NCBI GenBank assembly: GCA_036346355.1
Contig: CM070575.1
Coordinates: 59,091,915 to 59,155,914 of the forward strand
Origin: Rhipidocladum racemiflorum
Lineage: Eukaryota > Streptophyta > Magnoliopsida > Poales > Poaceae
Length of the DNA stretch: 64,000 bases
Direction: 5' to 3'
The first letter of the stretch is position 1. The number at the start of each line of letters is the position of its first letter. Under the pieces are notes generated by a model, which saw nothing but the letters and a program-made list of their open reading frames with translations, had not been told where the DNA came from and made no database searches. The position numbers and the translations under genes were made by a program. Positions 46,014 to 57,474 of this stretch are shown piece after piece.

Positions 46014-46049
46014 CATAGAGTTTGTGATAGAGCTTGTACTGCACAAAGA

Positions 46050-46854
46050 CCGATAGCAAAGAGACCCTATCGGATGTCCACCGAGGAGTTGGTTGAGATG
46101 AAGAAACAAATAGAAGAGTTAATGGAGAAAGGATTTATCGACCTAGTTCGTCGCCGTGGGGAGCACCAGTTTTGTTTGTCAAGAAAAAGGACGGAAGTTT
46201 CAGGATGTGCATCGACTACCGTGCACTCAATGAAGTCACCGTGAAGAATAAGTATCCGCTACCCAGGATTGATGATTTGTTTGATCACCGAGAGGAGCCG
46301 GAGTTTTCTCCAAGATTGATCTCGAGATCGGGATACCATCGATTGAAGATCCGATCGTAAGATATTCAAGACTGCATTCTCGCCAAGATATGGACATTAC
46401 GAGTTTACGATTATGTCCTTTGGATCGATTTAATGCGCCAGCCTATTTCATGAATATGATGAATAAGGTGTTCATGGAATATTTGGACAAGTTTGTCGTC
46501 GTGTTCATAGATGATATTCTAATCTACTCCAAAACGGAGGATGAACATGCCGGACACTTAAGGCGAGTTTTGGAAAAGATGAGGGAACAGCAACTTTTCG
46601 CCAAGTTCAGCAAGTGTGATTTTTGGAAGGACAAGGTGGAGTTTCTTGGACATGTAATGACCGCAGAAGGAGTCGTCGTAGATCCAAGCAAAGTAGAAGC
46701 TGTGTTACATTGGGAGCACCAAGACCGTGACCTGCATTCGAGTTTCCTTGGAATGGCAGGATACTACCGCCGTTTCATCGAAGGCTTCTCGACAATTGCG
46801 AAACCTCTTAAGCAATTCTTTGAAGAAGGAAAAGAAGTTTGCATGGACGCTTGA
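46050..46854 (+). pseudogene. E4 pol: reverse transcriptase, two frames
   Basis: First piece 46172-46360 has MCIDYRALNEVTVKNKYPLP and then loses the SKIDLRSGYHQ motif to indels. Second piece 46390-46854 has NAPAYFMNMMNKVFMEYLDK and catalytic VVVFIDDILIYSK, then KCDFWKDKVEFLGHVMTAEG. The FGLTNAP motif is altered just before NAPAYF in a way similar to E3. Nonfunctional. Confidence 0.88.
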
Positions 46855-47284
46855 GAATGTGAGAAAGGATTTCAGAGTCAAGAAGCGATTGACATCAAGA
46901 CCGGTGTTAGTTCTACCTGATGTTGCTCAAAGCTTCGATATTTATTGTGACGACGCGCCAAGGACTTGGATGTGTGTCGATGCGTAATGGAAAGGTCGCC
47001 GCTTATGCATCAAGGCGCTTGAGGCCGCATGAGGAAAATTATCCGACACATGACCTAGAGTTAGGCCGTAGTGCATGCTTTGAAGATATGGCGTCACTAT
47101 CGATTGGAAACAGATGTGAAGTATATACGGATCATAAGAGCCTCAAGTACATATTCACCCAGTCGGATCTGAATATGAGGCAGAGGAGATGGTTAGAGTT
47201 GATCAAGGACTATAATGTTGGAATCCATTACCATCCCTGAAGGCCAACGTAGTAGCCGATGCTCTGAGTCGGAAAAGCCATACC
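46855..47284 (+). pseudogene. E4 pol: RNase H
   Basis: The piece 46920-47240 reads QGLGCVSMRNGKVAAYASRR, HEENYPTHDLEL, EVYTDHKSLKYIFTQSDL, QRRWLELIKDYNVGIHYHP. The first catalytic Asp (CDAS) is in another frame. It ends with VADALSRKSH in a further frame. Nonfunctional. Confidence 0.82.
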
Positions 47285-48200
47285 GTGAGTGCGTTGCTAG
47301 CCACAAGTCAGGATGAGTTATGTGAGGATTTTCGGAAAATGAAGATTGAGGTTGTACCTAGCGGATTCTTGGCCGCATTAGAAGTAAAGCCTACCCTAGA
47401 GGATCAGATCCGAGAAGGATGTATGATGATGACAAGATCCGCAGGATTAAGTTCATCAAGGAGGAAGGCAAGGCAGAGGATTTCAAGTTGGATGAGCAAG
47501 GCACGTTGTGGATGAAGGATCGCATTTGTGTGCCTAACAAGAAGGAGTTAAAGCAACTGATTTTGGAAGAAGCCCATGACTCCAAGTACTCAATTCATCC
47601 TGGAAGCGCCAAGATGTATCAGATCTCAAGGAGAGATTCGTGGCCGAGTATGAAACGTGAAGTTGCCGAGCATGTTGCATTGTGCGGCGTATGCCGAGAG
47701 TCAAGGCAATGCATCGAGAGACCAGCAGGATTGCTACTGTTGAAAATACCGAGTGGAAGTGGGAGGAAATCGGAATGGATTTCATTACCGGTTTGTCAAG
47801 ACTCAAGGAGGTTATGACTCCATATGGGTTATAGTGGATCGCTTGACTAAAGTAGCCCATTTTATCCCCGTGAAGACCACTTACTCGGGAGATAAATTAG
47901 CGTAATTGTACATGATCAGATTGTCTGCTTGCACGGAGTGCCAAAGAGGATTGTATCGGACAGAGGTACCCAATTTACCTCAAGGTTCGGAATAAGTTGC
48001 ATGAAGCCATGGGAACCCGCTTGAACTTCAAGATGTACCTTATCATCCATGCACGGATGGACAGACCGAAAGAGTCAACCAGATTCGGAGGATATGTTGA
48101 GAGCTTGTGCATTAGCTTATGCTACCTCTTGGGATAAGAGTTTGCCGTATGCCGAAGTTCGATTACAACAATAGTTATCAGGCTAGTTTACGATGTCACC
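47285..48200 (+). pseudogene. E4 pol: integrase, frameshifted
   Basis: The piece 47419-47817 has the zinc-binding region (LILEEAHDSKYSIHPGSAK, then HVALCGVC). Core pieces follow in several frames: VDRLTKVAHF near 47835-47865, GVPKRIVSDRGTQFT near 47935-47980, and PYAEVRLQ near 48140-48170. Several indels. Nonfunctional. Confidence 0.82.
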
Positions 48201-48816
48201 TTGAGGCATCAGATGGTCGACCACTTGACGCCATTGAATTGGAATGAGACCGCGAGCGCCGTGTCTTTGGGCCTGATATTCTTCAAGAGGTCAAGAGCAG
48301 ACGCCATGATTAGGGAAAGGTTGAAGATAGCCCAATCACGACAAAAGAGTTATGCTGACAACCGTCGCCGAGACTTGAGTTTTGAATCAGAAGACTTTGT
48401 ATACCTCAGAGTTACGCCTCTCAGGGGAGTTAAGAGGTTCCATGCCAAAGGGAAACTCGCACCCCGTTATGTTGGACCATTTAAGATTTTGAGCCGCAGA
48501 GGCGAAGTTGCTTATCACCGGAGTTGCCGCAATGCGTTAGCGAGAGTGCATGATGTATTCCATGTGTCCTAGCTTGAAGAAGTGTCTCCGAGTTCCCGAG
48601 GAATGCACACCGCTAGAGTCAATTGAGTTACAAGAGGATTTGACTTATAAGGAACATCCCGTGAGGATTCTAGACACAATGGATCGAGAGACCAGAAACA
48701 AGTCAACCCGTTTCTGTAGAGTTCAGTGGAGCAACCATGCAGAGAGCGAAGCGACTTGGGAGCGCGAAGAGGATTTGAGGAAAGAGTTTCCAAACCTATT
48801 TTGTAGTGAGCCCTGA
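48201..48816 (+). pseudogene. E4 pol: integrase tail and chromodomain
   Basis: First piece to 48572 has SYADNRRRDLSFESEDFVYL and GKLAPRYVGPFKIL. A frame change near 48545-48570 follows; the second piece 48550-48816 ends with the chromodomain FCRVQWSNHAESEATWEREE and a stop before the polypurine tract. Confidence 0.87.
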
Positions 48817-48837
48817 ATCTCGGGGACGAGATTCTAT

Positions 48838-48852
48838 TAAGGGGGGGAGGTT
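48838..48852 (+). other. E4 polypurine tract
   Basis: TAAGGGGGGGAGGTT immediately before the 3' LTR start. Confidence 0.85.
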
Positions 48853-51800
48853 TGTAACACCCCAAAATTTTGCTTTTCTTAAATTCATGTGTGATTTGGC
48901 ACTTTGGTGAATTTTTGGAATTTTCTGGAATTTATTTGGATTTATTTGGAATTTATTTGAATTTATTCCATTTTGAAATAATTAAAGAATTTAATTTTGC
49001 AAATAAAATTTTGTTGGAAATATTTTATTTGAGTCCAAAATGTTCCAAAATATTTTCCAGAATTTTTCTGGAATTTTTCTGAGTATTTTGCTATTTTTAA
49101 TGAATTAAATGAATTATCGAATTATTTTAAATATTAAATCGCTGGAAAATGCGAGTGGGTTTGTATCTTGTTCATCCGATCGAGCCCGAAGTCGACTCGA
49201 AGTTCGAGTCCGACCGAACCCGACCCGAGCCACCGACTCGATCGAACCGACCTCAACTCGACAGATCCGAACCGCTGGATCGAGATCCAACGGCCAGGAT
49301 CAATCCGCGCCCGATCACGCCGCATTCGAGCCAATCTCGGCGCCGATCACGCCACATGGACGCCATCGTGCGCCCACGCCACCTCACCGTGTTCGAACGG
49401 ACTCGCCGCCCGTCACGCTCCGCCGCGAAACCGAGTGGATCTCGACGTCGCGCCGTATTTAAGCGTGGATCGTTGCCGAGGATCGCCGACCAGGCGCATC
49501 GTCTTCCCCAACTCCCGAGCCTTATCTGCCGCCATCGCCTCGCAATTGCTCGCCGGAGTTCTCTCTCTCGCCATGGTTGCCGCTTCATTCCACCGCTCGC
49601 CGTCTTCCGCCGCGGTTGAGCCTGGCCGAGACCCCCAAGCCAAGGCGCACCGTAGGTACCTCTCACTCGCCGGAGCGACCAAACGCCGTCGGGCTCGCTG
49701 CCGTTCTCATCTCCGGTGGCCTTGCTCCGCCGCGTCGCCATCGTCATCCGCGAGCCGTGGAGCCGTTGGATCTCCATCGCACGGTCCAAGATCACGCCAC
49801 GCTACCCGACGGTGAGATCCCGCCCAAAAATCCCAGATCCGTTCTCAGCGTTGGATCTAGATCCAACGGTCCAGATCAACCGCTCACCCCAAACGCGTGA
49901 GTCCAGATCCAATCCGACCGCTGATTTTCAAATCAACGGCCGAGATCTAGCCACGCAGGCGGAGATCGACCGTCGCGGCCGGGCCGCAGCCACGCGCTGC
50001 TGAGCGCGTGTCTCGACACGCAGCCCGCGTGTCACGGACAACCAAACCGCACCATGACGCCACGCCGGCGCCATGGCGAGCCCGCGATGTCGCTGGTCGT
50101 CCCAGCCAAGCGCCGACGCCAAGAATGACGCTACCCATGGGACCCACCTGTCGCCACTGCGGCCGAGCCTCGCCGACGCCGCCAGTGACGCCATCCGGCG
50201 GGACCCACATGTCGGGCCGACGCGTGATTCGTGGACCGAGTCCACGGAGACCCGAGCCGAGCGTGGACCGAGTCCGTGAACCGGCTGACGTCAGCCGACC
50301 AATCCAGTGCTGACACGTGTCCTTGCTGACGCAATAATTAATTTCCTAAAAAGAAAATGATTTATTAATTCGAAATAATGATTTCAGATTTTGTTTCAAA
50401 GTTCAAACGCTTATAACTTTTGCGTTTCAACTCCGATTTGAGTGATTCAAATTTCTAAATTTGTATAAAATTGAGATCTACCTAAATATGAATTTTATTT
50501 AATTTTTGGACTAAAGTTTTTCTCTGCAAAATTATTTAATTGATTATTTAAACTTTAAATAATCATAACTTTTGCGTCTTAACTCCAAATTTGACGATTC
50601 CAGTTTCTAAAAACTCATAAAATTATGTTCTCTCTGTTTATGGATTTTATTTGGATGTTTGGACACTTTTTGCTTATTGTTTATTCGAGTATTTGCTATT
50701 TGCACGCTTTACGAGTAGACGTTGAAGTGCCGGAAGGATTCGAAGGAGAAGTATTGACTCAGGATTCAACTCAAGACCAAGAACAAGTACTTTTTGAAGG
50801 CAAGTTGTGCTTTGACCATGTTGATCCTATTTCGAAATCTATTTTGATTTAAACTATTGCATGCTAGTTCAATTAGAAAAATACTTTGTTTAAACATGGG
50901 GGTTAGATAAATACCAATTTGCTGTATGACACCTTGATTATTTAAGTATGTGCCATGACCCCTTGTCACCCTAGTTGTGGATTACTAGTTGGACATTATT
51001 AAATTGCCAACATGGGTTTAGACCGTTGTAGTATAACGCTTAGACTCACTACGTGCTCATAACATGATTTTGGATAATCAAATGTTAATATTGACTTAAT
51101 GATATATTGAACCTGTTTTGGAAAGGTATCATGTGATGTTGATGGCACGTGGTGCATGGTAATCAATCGGGTTTGATAAACGCTTTCGGCCGGGCATGTG
51201 GCAAGAGTAATCAGGTGGGCCAGTTGTGGCATTGGGAGTGTTGATTTGGTTCTTCGGGTAGTCTTGCCCTGGTCACCCTAAGGACTTAACCTTGCAAGCC
51301 TTTGAACTGGTCTAACGTGCAACCACATGTCCAGAATGGGACGGACCTAGTTGACTAAGTTGCTAATAACGCACTGTGGGACCTCAGGAGGTCAACTACA
51401 CCCTTTGTGTAAGTTGTACGGGGAGCGCATCGGCCGAGGCCAGTACCCATCTAACGGTTGATTGGCCTAGACTTCGCCTTAGCGAAGGGAAGGGTTAGTG
51501 CGCAATAACCGGGGAGGACCACTTGTATTGTTAGAAGTCTCCAAAAGACTTTGTTACGGGAACTCGCCTTTGTGGTGTTTGATTGTATCTTGTGGGTAAA
51601 GTGCATAACCTCTGCAGAGTTTAGAATCTATTCGAATAGCCGTGTCCGCGGTATTGGACATCGCTCGGGAATTACAGTCAAGGGTTAGATTTTCTCAAAA
51701 ATAACTTTGGTTTGATAGGTTGGGCTGGACTAATAATGAAGTTGATGGAAATGTGGTTTAGGATGGGAGAGATGTAACACCCCAAAATTTTGCTTTTCTT

Positions 51801-54800
51801 AAATTCATGTGTGATTTGGCACTTTGGTGAAATTTTTGGAATTTTCTGGAATTTATTTGGATTTATCTGGAATTTATTTGAATTTATTCCATTTTGAAAT
51901 AATTAAAGAATTTAATTTTGCAAATAAAATTTTGTTGGAAATATTTTATTTGAGTCCAAAATGTTCCAAAGTATTTTCCAGAATTTTTCTGGAATTTTTC
52001 TGAGTCTTTTGCTATTTTTAATGTATTAAATGAATTACTGGGAATTATTTTAAATATTAAATCGCTGGAAAATCAACTCGGTCTAGTATCGTTCATCCGA
52101 TCGAAGTCGAACCCGAGTCGGACTCGAGTCCGACCGGAGCCGATTGGCTCGATCAAACCAAATTAAAACCCTAATCAATCCCAACCGCTGGATCAAGATC
52201 CAACTACCGAGATCCGCCCGCACGGCTCGAGCCAGATCCGCCCGGATCCGATCGCGCCGTCGCGATCGTGGGCCGCTGATCGTGCGGTGGACGGGCCGAG
52301 CGCCATCGTCTCCGCCGAGTCCGAGCCGGACTCACGCCGCCGCCGCCACCGTAGAATTAGGTTTCCGCCTCGCACGGACGCCGAGGCTATTTAAAGCCCT
52401 GGTCACGCCCGAGGTTGCCCTCATCCTTGCGCACTGCTTTCCCGAGCCATCTCGCCGAGCCGCCGCCGCTTATTCGCGGCGAGCTCGCCGTAGTTGGAGG
52501 AGGTGACCGCCGCGCTTTTGTTCGATTCCGTCGCCGTCCGTCGCCTTCCGCCGGAAGGAGCCTGCATCCTAATCCCCGTGACAAGACGCACCCGAAGGGA
52601 GGACTCATCTCGCCGGAGCAACCCCGGAGCGCCGTCGGGCTCGTCGTCGTTCTCGTCTCCGGTGGCTGCAGCTCCGCCGCGTCGCCATCGCCCTCGCGAG
52701 CTCTGTGGACCGTCCGATCTTGATCGTGCGGTTGAGGTGAGTTCACGTGTTCTAAACCCGGTTAGATCTGGACCGTTGGATCAAGATCCAACGGTTCACA
52801 ATCGCCACGTGCTGTAGTAGTGTTATTATAGGATTAGATCTGGACCGTCCGATCTAGATCGAACGGCCCACGATCATCGAGTAGATTCAACGTGTTAACC
52901 CTGGATCTAATCGCGGCCGTCGAATTTCAAATCAACGGCCGGGATTGCGCCACGTGTCGGGAAGTTGGACCGACGCGTCGGCCGCCAGACGCTGTGAGCG
53001 CGCGTGTCCTCGACACGCTGGGCCCGCATGTCGAGGGGCCCACACGCCACCGCGCTATGCGTGAGACCCTCGCGACCGACAGTGGGTCCCACCTGTCGGC
53101 CTCACCCGAAGCCGTGGACCGGGTCCACCGTGGACCAAACCGCGCCGTGGGCTAAGCCCATGAGCCGGCTGACGTCAGCCAGCCAATCAGGAGCTGACAC
53201 GTGTCCATGCTGACGCAATAATTAATTTCCGAAAAAGAAAATGATTTATTAATTCGAAATATTGATTCAAATTTAGATTCAAACTTCAAACGCTTATAAC
53301 TTTTGCGTTTCAACTCCGATTTGAGTGATTCAAATTTCTAAATTTGTATAAAATTCAGATCTACTCAAATATGAATTTTATTTAATTTTTGGACTAAAGT
53401 TTTTCTCTGTAATATTATTTAATTGATTATTTAAACTTTAATAAATCATAACTTTTGCATTTTAACTCCGATTTGAACGATTCCAGTTCCTAAAAATCCA
53501 GAAAATTATGTTCTCTCTGTTTATGGATTTTATTTGGATGTTTGGATACTTTTTTGCCTATTGTTTATTCGTGTATTTGCTATTTGCACGCTTTACGAGT
53601 AGACGTTGAAGTGCCGGAAGGATTCGAAGGAGAAGTGTTGACTCAGGATCCAACTCAAGACCAAGAGCAAGTACTTTTTGAAGGCAAGTTGTGCTTTGAC
53701 CATATTGATCCTATTTCGAAATCTATTTTGATTTAAACTATTGCATGCTAGTTCAATTAGAAAAATACTTTGTTTAAACCTGGGGGTTAGATAAATACCA
53801 ATTTGCTATATGACACCTTGATTACTTAAGTATGTGCCATGACCCTTTGTCACCCTAGTTGTGGTTTACTAGTTGGACATTATTGAATTGCCAACATGGG
53901 TTTAGACCGTTGTAGTATACTGCTTAGAACTGCTACGTGCTCATGACATGATTTTGGACAATCAAATGTTAATATTGACTTAATGATATATTGAACCTGT
54001 TTTGGGAAAAGTATCATGTGATGTTGATGGCACGTGGTGCATGGTAATCAACCTGGGTTTGATAAACGCTTTGACCTGGCATGTGGCAAGAGTAATCAGG
54101 TGGGCCGCTGTGGCATTGGGAGTGTTGATTTGGTTCTTCTGTAGTCTTGCCCTGGTCACTCTAAGGACTTAACCTTGCAAGCCTTTGAACTGGGTCATAC
54201 TTGCAACCACATGGCTGGAATGGGACGGCCCTAGTTGACTAAGTCGCTAAGGACTCGCTTGTGGAGCCTCAGGTGTCAATTACACCGCTTGTGTGATTGT
54301 GCGGGGAGCGATCGTGGTCGTGGCCGATACCCATCTAACGGTGTGTTGGTCCCATACTTCGCCTTGGCTAAGGGAAGGGATGGTGTAGAGCACGAACCTG
54401 AGAGGACCACCTGTGTTGTTTGAGGCTTCCAAAGGCTTTGTTACTGAACTCGCCTTTGTGGTGTTTGACTGTATCTTGTGGGTAAAGTGCATAACCTCTG
54501 CAGAGTTTAGAATCTATTTAAATAGCCGAGTCCACTGTGATCGACAATGCTCTGAATTACAATCAAGGGTTAGACTTTCTCAAAATAACTTGGATTTGGA
54601 AGTTGGTTTGGTTTAATAATGAAGATGATGGAAATATGGTTTAGGATGGGGAAAAATGTTTATTAAACTTCTTGAAAAGTTATTTACGCTTTACTTATTT
54701 CTACCGCTTTGAATCTACTTATATTACTTTTCGAATGTCATTTCGCAAATATACCTTGAGCTATTCCTTTGTATCAAGCCATGCATATAGTATATTAGCT

Positions 54801-55775
54801 TGCATTCTGTGCATGACTTGCCGAGTACCAAGTACTCACCCTTGCCTCAACACAATACCGCTTGAAGAGGAGACTACGCCACTTCGGAGGAGGAATCCCA
54901 AGCGGATCCGTCTACTTACGGATGCGAGCCCAGTCAGGTTACTGTGGTATCTTTGGATGGCGCCACGAAGTTATCTTATTTTCCGCTGCTATTATTTCTC
55001 TTTTAATAAGTTTCGCCTTGCGAGGCATACATTTGTAACTTGACCATAAGGTCAAGTAACCAGTTTGGTTATTTAAATAAAGCACTTTTGATAATATCGA
55101 TGGGTATGATTGTGATATTTACCGATGTTAAGACTGTGTGCACTAGCGCATTCCTGGACTAGTGCTGAATACACAGAGGGTCCGGATTTGCAAATTCGGG
55201 GTCCCGACAAGAGATGTCTACCAAACTTCTTGAAAAGTTATTTATGTTTTACGTATTTCTACTGCTTTCGAATCTACTTATATTACTTGTCCAAAGCTTT
55301 TTACTGCAAATATACCTTGAGTTATTCCTTTGTACCAAGCCATGCATATAGTATATTAGCCTGCATTCTGTGCATGACTTGCTGAGTACCAAGTACTCAC
55401 CCTTGCCTCAATACAACACCAGTTGAAGAGGAGACTACACCAGCTTTGGAGGAGGAACTCCAAGAGGATCCGTCTACTTAGGGAAGCGAGCCCAGTCAGT
55501 TGCCTGTGGTATACTGGATGGCGCCACGATGTTACCTTATTTGATTTTCCGCTGCTACTATTTCTCTTCTAATAAGTATCGTCCCGCGAGGCGTACATTT
55601 GTGACTTGACCATAAGGTCGAGTAACCAGTTTGGTTATTTAAATAAAAGTACTTTATTAGCATCGAATGGTATGATTGTGATATTTACCGATGTTAAGAC
55701 TGTGTGCACTAGCGCGTTCCTGGACTAGTGTTGAATACACAGAGGGTCCGGATTTGCAAATTCGGGGTCCCGACA
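48853..55775 (+). repeat. E4 3' LTR (about 3.48 kb), interrupted by solo LTR
   Basis: First part 48853-51772, second part 55210-55775, collinear with the E4 5' LTR (break equivalent to about 42630). The two parts plus one copy of AGAGA rebuild one LTR of almost the same length as the 5' LTR. Contains TATTTAAGCG near 49457. Confidence 0.92.
51773..55209 (+). mobile_element. Solo LTR (3437 bp) nested in E4 3' LTR
   Basis: TGTAACACCCC at 51773 to GGGGTCCCGACA at 55209, with target duplication AGAGA at 51768-51772 and 55210-55214. No internal region is present, so it is the product of recombination between the two LTRs of an inserted relative. It is more diverged from the E4 LTRs than they are from each other, especially near 52080-52740. 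TATTTAAAGCCC near 52389 is TATA-like. A palindrome lies at 52773-52794. Confidence 0.93.
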
Positions 55776-55780
55776 CATAC

Positions 55781-56240
55781 CGGCAACCACGACTTGAAAC
55801 CTATCGCACTGTTAATCACCAGGTAACCACGTTGTTTAAGGTGCTTGTTGCTCCTGGAATAGCTGAGGCTAACCTTTCGAAATCACGTAGGTCGGTCAAA
55901 GCTTTGCGAGATCCTTCTGTTAAAGTCGGGGATAAGGCGTTGCAGCACGATTTCAAGTTTTCAGTATCCTCTATACAGTATAATCCTATATCAAACTCCG
56001 TAATAATGATTCTAGAACTAAGCAATTCAATTTTTGCAGTGCCACCAACAGGGACAGGGCATTAACCGATGTGGATTTTACGTTTGCCATAACATGCATC
56101 TCCTCGTCAATGCAACACAAATGAGTAAGGATAAAACTTCGTTGCAAGACAGGGATCTGGAGTCCATTCGAGGAAAACTTTCTTTTTTCCTAGTCACTGA
56201 AGTCATTAGTCAAAAGGGCGAGTTCTACGCAGGTGCCTAA
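55781..56240 (+). pseudogene. CACTA-borne Ulp1-like protease gene, 3' exons
   Basis: The remainder of exon 3 (to 55822, donor GTAACC) continues in frame from the E4 left flank (GNHDLKPIALLIT). Exon 4 is about 55891-55963 (RSVKALRDPSVKVGDKALQH, then DFKFS). Exon 5 (acceptor TTTTTGCAG, 56040-56240) reads CHQQGQGINRCGFYVCHNMH and ends EFYAGA with TAA. The RCGFYVC motif carries the catalytic Cys, with the upstream Gln (HQQ), of the C48/Ulp1 fold. All splice phases fit. Without E4 the gene would look nearly intact apart from one acceptor. The substrate is unknown; such proteins in transposons are presumed SUMO or ubiquitin-like proteases. Confidence 0.78.
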
Positions 56241-56404
56241 CTGCAAGAGTTAGGTTTTTCTCTGTATTGCCACTTGTACTATTTTAATTTATGAAACTTG
56301 TGCTGTAATTTGTGAAACTTGTGGACGCAGTTTTTCTCTGTATTGCTGAACGCACGTGCTGTATTGTAGTTCTTACAAATGAGTTCCGGTACTTCACATT
56401 TTTT

Positions 56405-56575
56405 CAGTATATTTGCTGAAATGGATGTAATGATAGTGCTTGTGATGATCTGTGATCGCTGAAATCGATGTAATGTCTTTGTGTATCTGATGATCTGTGA
56501 TCTGTGAAATGGATGTAATGATACTTGTAATGTCTCTGTGATTGATGAAATGGATGTAATAATGCTTCTGTGTTG
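56405..56575. repeat. Degenerate tandem repeat GTGAAATGGATGTAATGAT
   Basis: Five or so imperfect copies of GTGAAATGGATGTAATGAT mixed with TGATGATCTGTGATC, downstream of the protease stop. Positions 56241-56404 look like a 3' UTR with repeated TTTTTCTCTGTATTGC. Confidence 0.7.
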
Positions 56576-56583
56576 ATCTTCAG

Positions 56584-57212
56584 TTCATGGGCCTGAAGGG
56601 AGTCAGCATATCTCATATCAAGAGCCATCTTCAGATACTTAACTGTCTCTGCAATGTAATAAATTTTGCTATCAATCTTAACAACTAAAACATATGTTGA
56701 TGCAGGGAACTAGGCCAAGTCACACTACTAACAAGAAGCCTCAGCTGAAGCAAACAGACTGCGACCTGACGCTGTCCATCGGCTAGTGGGAGGGAGCGAG
56801 CAGCGACGCCGATGGCTCGAGCACGATCAGCGAGGAGATCGCCGCGCTGTCAAGGGACCAAGGGTTCGGCTCTCCGGTAGCAGGTGATCACTTCGAGTTG
56901 CTTCATCTTCCGTTTTTATATTTTAATGAATAAAAAAAAGAATAGAAAGTAAAATGATTCAATCCTTTTTTATATTTTAATAAATATCCTTCTTTAGATA
57001 ATAACTAGGTAACGAGATGATATATTGCATACTAATACAATCCACTGTGAATCAGGAGCGAGATGATATATTCTAGCATGGAAAACACGATGAACCCTAC
57101 CGTGAACACCGAAGTTCTTCCTGGTATCCAAGATGGCTATAATCTTGCGATTTCAGATTACCTTGGTGCTGATATGACATGCTACCAATCAATACAAACA
57201 GACCTTATATAA
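56584..57212 (+). pseudogene. GARP (G2-like) transcription-factor fragment captured in CACTA
   Basis: After acceptor CTTCAG the sequence reads FMGLKGVSISHIKSHLQI, the end of the GARP/MYB-like DNA-binding domain (consensus VSHVKSHLQMY). A second exon (56706-56883, acceptor GATGCAG, donor GTGATC) gives GTRPSHTTNKKPQLKQTDCD and LTLSIG, then an in-frame TAG at about 56784, then ASSDADGSSTISEEIAALSR. A third exon-like stretch (57056-57212) gives MENTMNPTVNTEVLPGIQDG and ends with TAA. The N-terminal half is missing and the second-to-third exon phase does not fit, so it is a nonfunctional gene piece carried by the transposon. Confidence 0.65.
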
Positions 57213-57214
57213 CT

Positions 57215-57420
57215 GCAATGTATATATAACTGCAATGTAGCTTCTGTGTTATGTCTAGCTACTGTAATATAATTTCAATGTAGCTTCTGTGTTATCTAGC
57301 TACTGCAATGTAGCTTCTGTGTTATGTCTTCGGTGTTACCTTGGTGCTGATATATAACTGCAATGTAGCTTCTCTGTTATCTAGCTACTGCAATGTAGTT
57401 CTGTGTTATGTCTGTTTCAG
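57215..57420. repeat. Tandem repeats GCAATGTAGCTTCTGTGTTATGTC / TAGCTACT
   Basis: Five to six imperfect units built on CAATGTAGCTTCTGTGTTAT separated by CTAGCTACTG or GGTGCTGATATATAACTG, just before the CACTA subterminal region. The last unit has TTCTG. Confidence 0.8.
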
Positions 57421-57474
57421 AGGGCATGGCTAGCATTTCCTGAGGCTAGCCAATAAATAGATAAAGGTCGTTGT

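Larger units (their letters stand above)
39699..55775 (+). mobile_element. E4: full-length Ty3/gypsy chromovirus in CACTA
   Basis: Plus-strand element bounded by TGTAACACCCC at 39699 and GGGGTCCCGACA at 55775, with target duplication CATAC at 39694-39698 and 55776-55780. Order: 5' LTR, primer site, orf0, gag, protease, reverse transcriptase, RNase H, integrase, chromodomain, polypurine tract and 3' LTR (with a nested solo LTR). Same family as E1 and E3 but in opposite orientation. Coding regions are shredded by short indels and substitutions, many at CAG/CTG sites. Confidence 0.95.

Noticed and set aside
55691..56065. A 124-codon frame spanning the E4 LTR end and flank
   Set aside because: It fuses LTR sequence with parts of protease exons 3-4 and introns; the spliced model with correct phases explains the coding parts better.
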